A stretch of DNA of 64,000 nt from Chitinophagaceae bacterium. Lineage in GTDB: Bacteria > Bacteroidota > Bacteroidia > Chitinophagales > Chitinophagaceae. The stretch covers positions 962,530 to 1,026,529 of the forward strand of contig JADJFD010000001.1 in assembly GCA_016708765.1 (NCBI GenBank). The letters are read 5' to 3'. The translations under genes and the position numbers were made by a program. Within the stretch, counting starts at the first letter, position 1. Each line of letters opens with the position of its first letter. Positions 42,458 to 51,567 of this stretch are shown one piece after another. A model generated the notes under the pieces. It was not told where the DNA came from. It saw only the letters and a list, made by a program, of their open reading frames with translations, and ran no database searches.

Positions 42458-43585
42458 CTAAATATGCTGCTTCAGTTTTGCCACCACTGCATCCACTTCT
42501 TCTTTAGTATTGTGCTTACTGAAAGAGAAACGTACCGCTACTAGGTTTGGATTATTATTGATAGCCCTGATTACATGTGAGCCCTGATCTGCTCCACTGC
42601 TGCAGGCACTTCCACCTGATACACATATACCTTGCATATCAAGATTGAAGAGAATCATTTCTGACTTTTCTGTTTTGGGGAAAGCGGCACTTAATACTGT
42701 GTACAAACATTTCCCTTTATAGTCGCCATTGAATTGGACACCATCAATATTCTTTTGTAATTGTTCAATCATGTAATCTTTTACAGATTGTATGTATTGG
42801 CTATCGGCTTCATGATTCGTCATTGCCATTTCAAGAGCTTTTGCGAATCCAACAATACCATATAGGTTTTCTGTGCCTGCCCGCATATTTCTTTCCTGTC
42901 CTCCGCCAAGAATAAGAGGTTTTATCTTTACATTATCATTCACATATAATATACCAACCCCCTTAGGCCCATGAAATTTATGACCTGCACCACTTATAAA
43001 ATGAACGGGTGTTTCTCTTAGGTCTAAATGATAATGACCGACTGTTTGTACACAATCTGAATGAAATATGGCATTATATTTTTTACAAATATTGCCTACT
43101 GCATGTATATCAAGAATATTTCCTATTTCATTATTTGCATGCATCAATGAAACAAGGCATCTTTCTTCATGCGCAGCTAATTGCTCTTCGAGGTCTTCTA
43201 AATCTATATGACCATTATCCAATAATTTAACAACACTTCTTGTCATCTTTTCTCCACATCCGTAATGCTCAACCGTATGCAATACTGCATGATGTTCAAT
43301 AGCTGATGAAATAATATGTTTACAGCCCAGATCTTTTATGGCGCATGAAATAGCAGTATTGTTGCTTTCAGTTCCACCGCTAGTAAAAAATATTTCACCC
43401 GGATGTGCATTCAAAAGTTTTGCTACCGATTTTCTTGCTGATTCAATGGCAAGCCTTGATTCCCTTCCATAGGAATAAATAGAAGAAAGATTACCAAATT
43501 GCGTAGTCATATAAGGCAACATCGCATCCAACACTTCTTTATCTAAAGCAGTCGTAGCGGCATTATCAAAATAAATTCTTTCCAT
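42458..43585 (-). CDS. cysteine desulfurase (IscS/NifS type)
   Basis: 375 residues. Conserved start ERIYFDNAATTALDKEVLDAM, TSGGTESNNTAI, PLP lysine in ISGAGHKFHGPKGVGILY, and the catalytic Cys in CVSGGSACSSGADQGSHV followed by AVRFSFSKHNTKEE. It moves sulfur from cysteine to a persulfide for Fe-S clusters and thio-cofactors in the cytoplasm. No iscU, suf or tRNA-modifying genes adjoin it. A -7 element is present upstream. Group I versus group II was not decided; the Cys loop length suggests IscS/NifS. Confidence 0.94.
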   Translation of the reverse strand: MERIYFDNAATTALDKEVLDAMLPYMTTQFGNLSSIYSYGRESRLAIESARKSVAKLLNAHPGEIFFTSGGTESNNTAISCAIKDLGCKHIISSAIEHHAVLHTVEHYGCGEKMTRSVVKLLDNGHIDLEDLEEQLAAHEERCLVSLMHANNEIGNILDIHAVGNICKKYNAIFHSDCVQTVGHYHLDLRETPVHFISGAGHKFHGPKGVGILYVNDNVKIKPLILGGGQERNMRAGTENLYGIVGFAKALEMAMTNHEADSQYIQSVKDYMIEQLQKNIDGVQFNGDYKGKCLYTVLSAAFPKTEKSEMILFNLDMQGICVSGGSACSSGADQGSHVIRAINNNPNLVAVRFSFSKHNTKEEVDAVVAKLKQHI

Positions 43586-43612
43586 AAAATCTTAACTCAT
43601 TAAAATAAGGAG

Positions 43613-43620
43613 CAAAGATA
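43613..43620 (-). promoter_or_regulatory. -7 element of the cysteine desulfurase gene
   Basis: Minus-strand TATCTTTG, exact TAnnTTTG, 27 bases before the start codon; no good -33. Confidence 0.5.
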
Positions 43621-43694
43621 AGTAATCAGGATGCCTGTTAAAGGCCAATGTACAAATCATAGTAAATGAGGGACAAAACGGTGAAAAATGATAC

Positions 43695-44351
43695 TTAATT
43701 TGTTCTGATTATCGCTCTGTTCGAATATATTTCTTTAAGTATTTTATCAAATTCTGACCTTGATATTTTCTTGCCATTATCGGGTTTCACAATTTCTTCT
43801 GCAGATAAAGAAACCTCAATAGCCCTGTCAATGTAAGCTGACCCAACTTTCCAAAACTCCAGAATTGCTCCTGGTAATCCCCAATAATAAAATGGTCCGG
43901 CATTAGTTTGAAGTTGAGTAGTATAGAATACTTCCACTTCATTACTATCAATAATTGCCGACGCTTTTTGACAGGAATATCCCAAAATAAATTTTTCACC
44001 TCCCATTAATTCCCATTGTATTTCTTTCAAAGTATCAGAAACACAGTATTTTGGTTTTTGAAACGGCTCACTCTGAAATATCACTTTTCTATCAGAATAG
44101 TTTTTATATCTAGAGTGCCAATGAAATCTACTTCCAAGAGGTTTTTTAGGATTTAATTTCTCGTTATTGTGTAACCCATATTCATAAGAAATTGTATCTC
44201 TTATTACAAGTACTAATTTTTTAACTCCAGACCTTGGCTTCGTAGAATCATAAGCAATCGGGCCACTTTCATAAGTTATCGTCAAATCCTTTTGTGCAGA
44301 AACATCATTAACAAATAAACTAAAACAGATAATTAAGAAAAGGTATTTCAT
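43695..44351 (-). CDS. exported GLPGLI-family protein
   Basis: 218 residues with a signal peptide (MKYLFLIICFSLFVNDVSAQ). The family signature appears as NAGPFYYWGLPGAILEFWKVG, preceded by the usual KFILGYSCQKASAII ... VEVFYTTQL. GLPGLI proteins are exported beta-rich proteins of Bacteroidota with unknown function. The consensus GLPGLI is varied to GLPGAI. A second family member lies at 49541; the two are not adjacent. Confidence 0.88.
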   Translation of the reverse strand: MKYLFLIICFSLFVNDVSAQKDLTITYESGPIAYDSTKPRSGVKKLVLVIRDTISYEYGLHNNEKLNPKKPLGSRFHWHSRYKNYSDRKVIFQSEPFQKPKYCVSDTLKEIQWELMGGEKFILGYSCQKASAIIDSNEVEVFYTTQLQTNAGPFYYWGLPGAILEFWKVGSAYIDRAIEVSLSAEEIVKPDNGKKISRSEFDKILKEIYSNRAIIRTN

Positions 44352-44482
44352 GCTTAATCTCTATAATTTATTTTCATTAAAGATAATTGAGAGAAGGCAA
44401 ATATGATATATGTATATCCATTTATTAAGAATCTTTTTTTACTACCATTAGATAGTTTAAATTTAGTTCCACAAACTTTTCT

Positions 44483-45088
44483 ATGGACAATAATTGCAAA
44501 AATGAAGGTCGGCGGGACTTTCTGAAAAAATCCACAGCTATTGCAGTATTGACTGCCGCAACACCCATTTTATTAAAAGCTGCCGAAAATGATGAGACCA
44601 TTGCGGCCTATTTTGAAAAAGTTCCACTGGAGCTTGAAATTAACGGACAAGTGCACAAGCTTTCTGTAGAGCCAAGAGTAACCTTACTTGATTTACTGCG
44701 GGAGCAGCTTGGTTTGACCGGAACCAAAAAAGGCTGCGATCATGGTCAATGTGGTTGCTGCACGGTACATGTGGATGGCAAACGCATCAACTCCTGTTTA
44801 TCATTAGCAGTAACCAATCATGGCAAAAAAATAACGACGATAGAAGGATTGGCAAAAGGCGAAGAACTACACCCGATGCAGCAAGCATTTATGAAGCATG
44901 ATGGTTTTCAGTGTGGTTATTGCACACCCGGACAAATCATGTCTGCGATAGGATGTATACGAGAAGGCCACGCCGACACGGCCGAAAATGTTCGAGAATA
45001 TATGAGTGGTAATATCTGTCGCTGCGGAGCCTATCCGAATATTGTTGATGCCATTATGGAAGTAAAAAAAGGAGGTAAACCGGTATGA
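44483..45088 (+). CDS. molybdenum hydroxylase, [2Fe-2S] subunit with Tat signal
   Basis: 201 residues. N-terminal twin-arginine signal RRDFLKKSTAIAVLTAATP shows export of the folded complex. The ferredoxin-like cluster site GCDHGQCGCCTVHVDGKRINSC and the second cluster domain with CGYCTPGQIMS and GNICRCGAYPNI are complete. It passes electrons between the molybdenum and FAD subunits in xanthine dehydrogenase/aldehyde oxidoreductase-type enzymes (PaoA/YagT-like). The 3' end overlaps the FAD-subunit start by four bases (ATGA). Confidence 0.95.
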   Translation: MDNNCKNEGRRDFLKKSTAIAVLTAATPILLKAAENDETIAAYFEKVPLELEINGQVHKLSVEPRVTLLDLLREQLGLTGTKKGCDHGQCGCCTVHVDGKRINSCLSLAVTNHGKKITTIEGLAKGEELHPMQQAFMKHDGFQCGYCTPGQIMSAIGCIREGHADTAENVREYMSGNICRCGAYPNIVDAIMEVKKGGKPV

Positions 45089-45909
45089 TAAACTTTGAAT
45101 ACACAAGAGTCAGCTCCGCAAAAGCTGCGGTAAGTACAAAGGCAAAACATGCTGCTTCGCAATTTATTGCTGGCGGTACTAACTTGGTTGACCTGATGAA
45201 AAAAGGTGTAACCGCACCGCAGCGATTAATAGATATAAACGCATTGCCACTAAAAGATATCAGCAATGATGCAAAAGGACTTACTATCGGTGCATTGGTT
45301 CCCAATAGTGTTGCAGCAGAAAATAATCTGGTGACAGAAAAATATCCATTATTGGCAATGGCATTGAATGCAGGTGCTTCAGCACAGTTGCGTAATATGG
45401 CTACAACAGGTGGTAATATTATGCAACGTACAAGGTGTCCATACTTTTATGATATAACCATGCCTTGCAATAAACGCCAGCCACAAAGCGGATGTGGGGC
45501 AATGGAAGGCTACAATCGAATGCATGCCATTTTTGGTGCCAGTGAGAAATGCATTGCCGTACACCCAAGTGATATGTGTGTAGCATTAGCTGCATTAAAT
45601 GCAACCGTGCATGTAAGCGGCGCAAAAGGAGAAAAGAAAATTTCATTTGTCGATTTTCATCGTTTACCGGGTGATACACCTCAACTGGATAATAATTTAC
45701 AGACAGGAGAATTAATAACTGCGGTTCATATTCCTTCTAATCGTTTTAATAAAAGCTATTACCTAAAAGTCCGTGACCGTTTATCTTATGCATTTGCATT
45801 GGTGTCTGTTGCGGTTGCTTTAGAAGTAAGCGATGGCGTTATTAAATCTGCCAGTATTGCAATGGGTGGTGTGGCACATAAACCATGGCGCTTAACGGTT
45901 GTTAGCTGA
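45085..45909 (+). CDS. molybdenum hydroxylase, FAD subunit, C-terminally short
   Basis: 274 residues of the PaoB/YagS-like FAD-binding family: FIAGGTNLVDLMKKGVTAPQRLIDINAL, GALVPNSVAAE, AQLRNMATTGGNIMQRTRCPYFYD, and SYYLKVRDRLSYAFALVSVAVALEV ... AMGGVAHKPWRLT. Relatives I recall have about 50-60 more residues after HKPWRLT; here the frame ends with VVS and a stop. The next 40 bases do not restore the family end in any frame, so it is a deletion or a collapsed region, not a one-base shift. The FAD-binding core is present. Confidence 0.88.
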   Translation: MINFEYTRVSSAKAAVSTKAKHAASQFIAGGTNLVDLMKKGVTAPQRLIDINALPLKDISNDAKGLTIGALVPNSVAAENNLVTEKYPLLAMALNAGASAQLRNMATTGGNIMQRTRCPYFYDITMPCNKRQPQSGCGAMEGYNRMHAIFGASEKCIAVHPSDMCVALAALNATVHVSGAKGEKKISFVDFHRLPGDTPQLDNNLQTGELITAVHIPSNRFNKSYYLKVRDRLSYAFALVSVAVALEVSDGVIKSASIAMGGVAHKPWRLTVVS

Positions 45910-45949
45910 TGTAATAAAAAATTATTTTCAATTTTCAAGTATTAATTCT

Positions 45950-48167
45950 ATGGATACAAATAAATATAACGACTCGATTTTTGCAGACGACGACCGTGTC
46001 GATGGCCTTGCAAAAGTTACTGGCAAAGCAAAGTTTTCTGCCGAGTTTAAACCAGCAGGATTAACCTATGGCGTTTTTGTATGCAGCACCATTGCTAAGG
46101 GAGCCATTAAACAAATGGATATTCAGGATGCAAAAAAAGCCCCCGGTGTATTAGATATTATTTATTATCTCAATTGTCCGGAGGTGCCAGGTTTTAAACC
46201 TGCTGACCGAACAAAAAATCCGAATGCAAGAGATTTTACAGGATTGAAAGTTTTTGTACAACAATATGGTGGTTAGCAATGGCCAGCCGATTGCATTGGT
46301 GGTTGCTGATACTTTTGAAAGAGCTGTACATGCTGCATCATTAGTAAAAGTTGACTACATAAAAGAAAATGCAGAAACGGATTTTGATAAAAATAAATTC
46401 AACGATAAACTGTTGAAACCCCGCCCCGATTATCTAAGAAAAGAAAAAGATGCCTGGAAAAATGCCGAAGTATCGTTAGAAGAAGAATATACTATACCTA
46501 TAGAAACACATAACCCGATGGAAATGCACGGTACCATTGCAGTATGGGAAGGAGAAAAATTAACGGTGTATGATAAATCGCAGGGACCAAAAGGTGTACA
46601 AGGAGAATTAGCAAGATTGTTTGCATTGGATGAGAAAAATGTAAAAGTGATTACGGAATTTGTAGGTGGTGCCTTTGGCAGTGCCTTACGAAGCTGGCCG
46701 CATGTGCATGCTGCAGTTATTGCAGCAAAAAAACTAAACCTCCCGGTAAAAGTTACACTGAACAGGGAGCAGATGTTTACCATGGTGGGCTATCGTCCGC
46801 AGTGCTGGCAAAAAGTTGGTATCGGTGCAAGCAAAGATGGCAAGCTAACCGGCATTGCACATCATGCCATTAGCAACACTTCTTCATACGAAGATTTTAG
46901 TGAAGGCATTTCTAGTGTATCGCAATACTTGTATGATTGTCCCAATGTGTTTACAACCTACAAATTATTACCGCTTGATGTAAACACTCCTACCTGGATG
47001 CGAGGTCCCGGTCCTGCTTCCGGTTGTTTTGGTTTGGAAAGTGCATTGGACGAACTGAGTTATAAATTAAATATTGATCCAATTGAATTGCGCATCATCA
47101 ATAATGCTGAACTGCATCCGCATAGTAAATTACCATGGACTACAAAATTTTTGAAAGAGTGCTATGCATTGGGTAAAGAAAAAATCGGGTGGAGCAAAAG
47201 ACCAACTGTTCCCGGTTCGCTTAAAGAAGATGGAATGCTAGTGGGTTACGGAATGGCCGTTGGTGTGTTTGGGGCTGGCCGAAGTGCAGCAACTGCTAAG
47301 GGAATTTTAAAAATGGATGGTAGTCTTTTATTACAAAGTGCTGTGAGTGATATGGGACCGGGCACTACTACAGCTATGGTAAAAATTGGTAGTGAGCAAA
47401 TGGGACTGGAAGAGAAAAAAGTAAGATTTGAATTAGGCGATACTGATTTCCCTACCGGACCTACGCAAGGTGGCTCCGGTTCTGCAACGGCTGTTGGCTC
47501 TGCTGTAATCGCTGTTTGTGATGCCATGAAACAAAGTCTAAAAGAAATGGCAATAGAAAATATTGCTGCTTTCAAAGCATTAAAAGCAGATGATATAAAA
47601 TATGAGAACGGAAAATTAATTGCGGCTAACAATACTGCTTCTATTCATTTTATGGATTTATTAAAAGAAGCCGGCAAACCAGAATTGCAGGTTTCAAAAA
47701 ACTCTACTGGTTTTGCGCAGCGGGATAAATATGCTACCAACTCTTTCTCGGTACATTTTGTAAAACTACATGTGCATCCTGTAACTGGTGTTATAAAACT
47801 GAAACATATTGTATCTGCCGCCGATGCAGGAAAAATCATCAGTGAAAAAACGGCCCGCAGCCAGATGGTAGGCGGTGCTGTGGGCGGTATTGGTATGGCG
47901 ATGACGGAAGAAACATTACTCGATCATCGTTATGGCCGTTACATCAACAGCAATTTTGTAGACTATCATGTACCTGTGCATGCTGATGTACCGCCAATGG
48001 ATATTGTCTTTACCAATCAACCGGATTATATCATAAGCCCGACTGGAGCAAAAGGCATTGGTGAAATAGCATTGGTAGGTGTAGCACCTGCTATACTAAA
48101 TGCCGTGTACAATGCAACGGGGAAAAGAGTAAGAGATTTGCCAGTGACGCCAGATAAGTTGATTTGA
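45950..48167 (+). pseudogene. molybdenum hydroxylase, molybdopterin-binding subunit, one frameshift
   Basis: Frames 45950-46276 and 46254-48167 join if one T is removed from the run at 46251-46255, giving 738 residues, the expected size. The start is ATG 45950 (MDTNKYNDSIFADDDRVDGLAKVTGKAKFSAEF). Later landmarks: GGAFGSALRSWPHVHAAVIAAKK, MRGPGPASGCFGLESALDEL, QGGSGSATAVGSAV, and the catalytic Glu in TGAKGIGEIALVGVAPAI, all intact. It holds Mo-cofactor (probably the cytosine dinucleotide) and hydroxylates aldehydes or N-heterocycles in the periplasm with the two upstream subunits. No accessory XdhC-like gene follows here. Confidence 0.9.
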
Positions 48168-48233
48168 GGAGAACCTAACTATATTGATATCCTTTTTAAA
48201 TTTAGCATAATTCGTTAAGACAAAAACCGGATA

Positions 48234-49055
48234 ATGAAATTTATTGTTTTTTTAGTTATATCAATTTTATTAATCTCTTGTAAGCAAAGTAAAAAAACAC
48301 ATCGGACACAGTCTTTACTAGTTGCAGAAGTAATTATGAATACTGTAGAGAAAAAGAAAAATACCTGGGTATTTATTATGGCTGGCCAATCAAACATGGC
48401 TGGACGTGGGCTTATAGAACCTCAGGATACAATTCCATCACAAAGAATATTATCTATCAATAATAATGGACAAATTATAATTGCAAAAGAACCTTTACAC
48501 TTTTATGAGCCTTCCAGAACTGGTTTAGATTGTGGTTTAGCTTTTGGAAAATCCCTATTAAAAGATATTCCTGATAGCATAACTATTTTAGTGATACCTA
48601 CTGCAGTTGGTGGAAGTTCAATTAGTCAATGGCTTGGAGATTCAACTTATAGAAATGTACAGCTGTTCTCCAATTTTATTGAGAAGGTTAACATTGGTAA
48701 AAAAAACGGAGTTGTAAAAGGTATTTTATGGCATCAGGGCGAAAGTGATGCGAATGAAAATAATGTAAGCCTTTATAAGGTACGATTGCAAAAACTAATT
48801 GAAAAATTCAGAGAAGTTGTTGGAATCAATAATCTGCCGGTTTTAATTGGCGAACTTGGAAGTTATTCTGAAAATAATAATTACTGGTCTCTAATTAATG
48901 AACAAATCGAAAGTTATGCTTCCACAGACAACAATGTTTATGTAATAAAAACAAATGACCTGAAAGATCAAGGGGACAAAGTTCACTTTAATTCAATTGG
49001 ACAGCGGTTACTAGGTCAAAGATTTGCGAAAGCCTTTTTAGGAATTAAGCACTAG
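48234..49055 (+). CDS. lipoprotein SGNH esterase, sialate O-acetylesterase-like
   Basis: 273 residues. A lipoprotein signal ends in LLISC, giving Cys17. The SGNH/DUF303 core follows: Ser block FIMAGQSNMAGRG, Gly/Asn block VIPTAVGGSSISQWL, GILWHQGESDAN and the C-terminal Asp/His pair DQGDKVHFNSIGQRLLGQRFAKA. It should deacetylate carbohydrate esters while anchored in the outer or inner membrane. Free-standing, between the hydroxylase genes and DUF2200. Confidence 0.88.
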   Translation: MKFIVFLVISILLISCKQSKKTHRTQSLLVAEVIMNTVEKKKNTWVFIMAGQSNMAGRGLIEPQDTIPSQRILSINNNGQIIIAKEPLHFYEPSRTGLDCGLAFGKSLLKDIPDSITILVIPTAVGGSSISQWLGDSTYRNVQLFSNFIEKVNIGKKNGVVKGILWHQGESDANENNVSLYKVRLQKLIEKFREVVGINNLPVLIGELGSYSENNNYWSLINEQIESYASTDNNVYVIKTNDLKDQGDKVHFNSIGQRLLGQRFAKAFLGIKH

Positions 49056-49123
49056 CCGCTCACTAACATTTAATAATTTCTTAGGTTTATTGCACCTAAA
49101 AAAAATCACAATAATTTTAAACC

Positions 49124-49495
49124 ATGACAACTACACCCGAACATGATGAAAGAATAGCAAAAATGACTTTTGCTTCTGTTTATCCGCATTATATTACTAA
49201 AGTGGAAAGTAAAGGCAGGACAAAGGAAGAATTGCATCAGGTGATAGAATGGCTTACCGGCTATAACAATAAAAAACTCCAAGAACTTATTGAGGCAAAA
49301 GCAACTTTTGAAACTTTCTTTAAAAAAGCAAAATTAAACCCCAATGCTCATCTTATTACAGGAGTAATCTGCGGCTATCGCATAGAAGAAATTGATACCC
49401 CTTTAACGAAGCAAGCAAGGTACATGGACAAATTAGTAGATGAACTGGCGAAAGGCAGAAAGATGGAAAAGATATTAAGGGAGCCGCTTCACTAA
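49124..49495 (+). CDS. DUF2200 family protein
   Basis: 123 residues; nearly the whole protein is conserved in DUF2200 (HDERIAKMTFASVYPHYITKVESKGRTKEELHQVIEWLTGY ... LNPNAHLITGVICGYRIEEIDTPLTKQARYMDKLVDELAKG). Small cytoplasmic protein of unknown function. It has no obvious partner gene; converges with the GLPGLI gene at 49541. Confidence 0.93.
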   Translation: MTTTPEHDERIAKMTFASVYPHYITKVESKGRTKEELHQVIEWLTGYNNKKLQELIEAKATFETFFKKAKLNPNAHLITGVICGYRIEEIDTPLTKQARYMDKLVDELAKGRKMEKILREPLH

Positions 49496-49540
49496 GTTGT
49501 ATCGTCAGAAAGCTGTTGTTTGTCTAGCGAGAAAATGGCT

Positions 49541-50134
49541 TTACCGAATCTCTGTTAAAATCTTTGGAGCCTTCTTTCCTTTTGGTTTTACTATTTCTAA
49601 AGCCTCAGCTTTAACATCAATAGCATAATAATAATTTCCGCTATTCTCATTTAAACTTGCAAGTACAGATCCCGGAAGACTATGAATATAAAAAGGGCCA
49701 AACCCGGCTGGAATATCTGAAGTAAACCAAACAGCTATTTTGTACTTTCCCATCGTAATTCTTGCCTTGACACATTCATATCCACAAATAACTTTCTTTT
49801 CTCCAGTAATAACATATTTATCTTCTGGCTCATCCATTTCATAAACTCTTTTGGCATCGAGATATGTTGCTGACTTCCTTGTCTTAATATTATAATAAGC
49901 AGATTTTGGGATATAGCTTATACCCAAAGGAGTTCTATAATTTATGCTACTATCTGGATAGTAACAAAAAGAAACAGTATCCCGAATAACCAAATGTAAC
50001 AAAGGACTACTATTGTTTTTAGACGTATCAACAGGTAATTGCCCAAACTTATATACAATCGTAAAATCGTTTTGGGAGTTTGCATTAATTTGAAAAACTA
50101 AACAGAGGACAAAAAAAATGTTTCTGAATACCAT
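49541..50134 (-). CDS. exported GLPGLI-family protein
   Basis: 197 residues with a signal peptide (NIFFVLCLVFQINANSQ). Divergent family signature IPAGFGPFYIHSLPGSVLASLNENSGNYYYAIDV, where GLPGLI is SLPGSV, so it is the more diverged of the two copies in the window. It shares TYKFGQ/VYKFGQLPVDTSK and VICGYECVKARI with the copy at 43695. The start lies five bases after the glmM-like stop, an unusual pairing that suggests one transcript. Confidence 0.85.
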   Translation of the reverse strand: MVFRNIFFVLCLVFQINANSQNDFTIVYKFGQLPVDTSKNNSSPLLHLVIRDTVSFCYYPDSSINYRTPLGISYIPKSAYYNIKTRKSATYLDAKRVYEMDEPEDKYVITGEKKVICGYECVKARITMGKYKIAVWFTSDIPAGFGPFYIHSLPGSVLASLNENSGNYYYAIDVKAEALEIVKPKGKKAPKILTEIR

Positions 50135-50139
50135 AAGTA

Positions 50140-51492
50140 CTAATTACTAAACTCCTTTATATCCCGCATCAATTGCATAGCAATATTATTCGCCTTGGTT
50201 TCAAAATCACTTTCGGCATAAATGCGAATGATAGGTTCTGTATTAGAAGTGCGGAGATGCACCCAGTCGTTATCAATCTCAATCTTTAATCCGTCTTCTG
50301 TATTAATTGGAGATTTCTTGTACTTGTCTTTTATCTTTTCAAAAATGGCTTTCACATCAATGCCAGTGTTCAGTTCGATCTTATTCTTCGAAATAAAATA
50401 GTCAGGATATTTTTTCCGGAATGATCGCATCCCGTTGCTATGATTCGCCAAATGACTTAAAAACAAGCCAATACCAATCAGTGCATCTCTTCCATAATGA
50501 AAATCAGGAACGATAATACCACCGTTTCCTTCGCCACCGATTACGGCATCCACTTCTTTCATTTTCGCCACCACATTCACCTCTCCTACTGCTGATGGAA
50601 AATACTGGCCACCATGTTGCAGGGTAATTTCTTTTAAGGCTTTGGTACTACTCATATTGCTGACCGTATTCCCTTTTATCTTACTCAACATATAATCAGC
50701 CACAGCAACTAATGTATATTCTTCGCCAAACATGCTGCCGTCTTCACACACAAAACATAAACGATCAACATCCGGGTCAACAGCAATGCCAAAATGAGCT
50801 TTTTGTTTTACCACTTCATTACTCAGTTGTGTAAGATGATCTGGCAATGGCTCAGGATTATGCGCAAACTTTCCATTCACTTCTCCATTTAATACAATAA
50901 TATCATTGATACCTAAAGCCTGCAACAACGCCGGAACAAATATGGCTCCGGTAGAATTGATAGCATCTACCACTACCCTGTAATCCTGCTTGGCAATTGC
51001 TTTTGCATTTACCAACGGATATTCCAGAATTGCATCAATATGTTTTTGTAAATAACTTTCATCAACCGTAACGGTTCCAAGTTTATCAACGGAAGCAAAC
51101 AAAAAATCTTCGGCAGCAGCCAACTCCAATACATTGGCACCTATTTCAGCAGAAATAAATTCTCCTTCACTGTTCAATAATTTCAAGGCGTTCCATTCTT
51201 TGGGATTATGACTAGCCGTTAAGATAATTCCGCCATCGGCTTTTTCCATTTTTACCGCCACTTCCACGACATCAATACCTAATCCAATTAATGTATTGAC
51301 CACAAGGTTTTGCACCATCGCACCACTAATACGACCATCACGGCCAATAACAATTTTGGTTTGCTTCTTTCCTTTGGAAATAATAGTGCCGTAAGCTGCA
51401 CTAAATTTTACAATATCTATTGGTGTAAGGTTGTCGCCAGGTTTGCCTCCTATCGTTCCTCTGATGCCTGAAATGCTCTTTATTAATGCCAC
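50140..51492 (-). CDS. glmM: phosphohexose mutase (phosphoglucosamine/phosphomannomutase family)
   Basis: 450 residues starting at GTG 51492. The four domains show ISGIRGT at the start, phosphoserine Ser94 in LTASHNPKEWNALKL, the metal loop DPDVDRLCF, the sugar-binding EGNGGIIVP and the C-terminal phosphate loop RTSNTEPIIRIYAE. The enzyme family isomerises glucosamine-6-phosphate or hexose phosphates; GlmM would feed peptidoglycan precursors. The GlmM name is likely but not certain since phosphomannomutases are similar. Promoter element upstream, divergent from the methyltransferase. Confidence 0.9.
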   Translation of the reverse strand: MALIKSISGIRGTIGGKPGDNLTPIDIVKFSAAYGTIISKGKKQTKIVIGRDGRISGAMVQNLVVNTLIGLGIDVVEVAVKMEKADGGIILTASHNPKEWNALKLLNSEGEFISAEIGANVLELAAAEDFLFASVDKLGTVTVDESYLQKHIDAILEYPLVNAKAIAKQDYRVVVDAINSTGAIFVPALLQALGINDIIVLNGEVNGKFAHNPEPLPDHLTQLSNEVVKQKAHFGIAVDPDVDRLCFVCEDGSMFGEEYTLVAVADYMLSKIKGNTVSNMSSTKALKEITLQHGGQYFPSAVGEVNVVAKMKEVDAVIGGEGNGGIIVPDFHYGRDALIGIGLFLSHLANHSNGMRSFRKKYPDYFISKNKIELNTGIDVKAIFEKIKDKYKKSPINTEDGLKIEIDNDWVHLRTSNTEPIIRIYAESDFETKANNIAMQLMRDIKEFSN

Positions 51493-51510
51493 TTTTATTA
51501 TTTAAGGCAG

Positions 51511-51518
51511 CAAAAATA
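51511..51518 (-). promoter_or_regulatory. -7 element of the glmM-like gene
   Basis: Minus-strand TATTTTTG, 18 bases before the GTG start; it supports the GTG over internal ATG codons. The divergent methyltransferase promoter starts 38 bases away. Confidence 0.5.
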
Positions 51519-51555
51519 CGTTTTTCAAAATCAATCATATTTATACCTGCCTCCG

Positions 51556-51563
51556 TACTTTTG
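51556..51563 (+). promoter_or_regulatory. -7 promoter element of the methyltransferase gene, probably leaderless
   Basis: TACTTTTG, exact consensus. Four bases (CTGC) precede the ATG at 51568, identical in both spacing and sequence to the element at 916. Confidence 0.55.
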
Positions 51564-51567
51564 CTGC

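Noticed and set aside
44483..48167. CO dehydrogenase (CoxSML) instead of aldehyde/xanthine-type hydroxylase
   Set aside because: The large subunit lacks the AYxCSFR active-site loop of CoxL, and the Tat signal on the small subunit fits periplasmic PaoABC-like enzymes.
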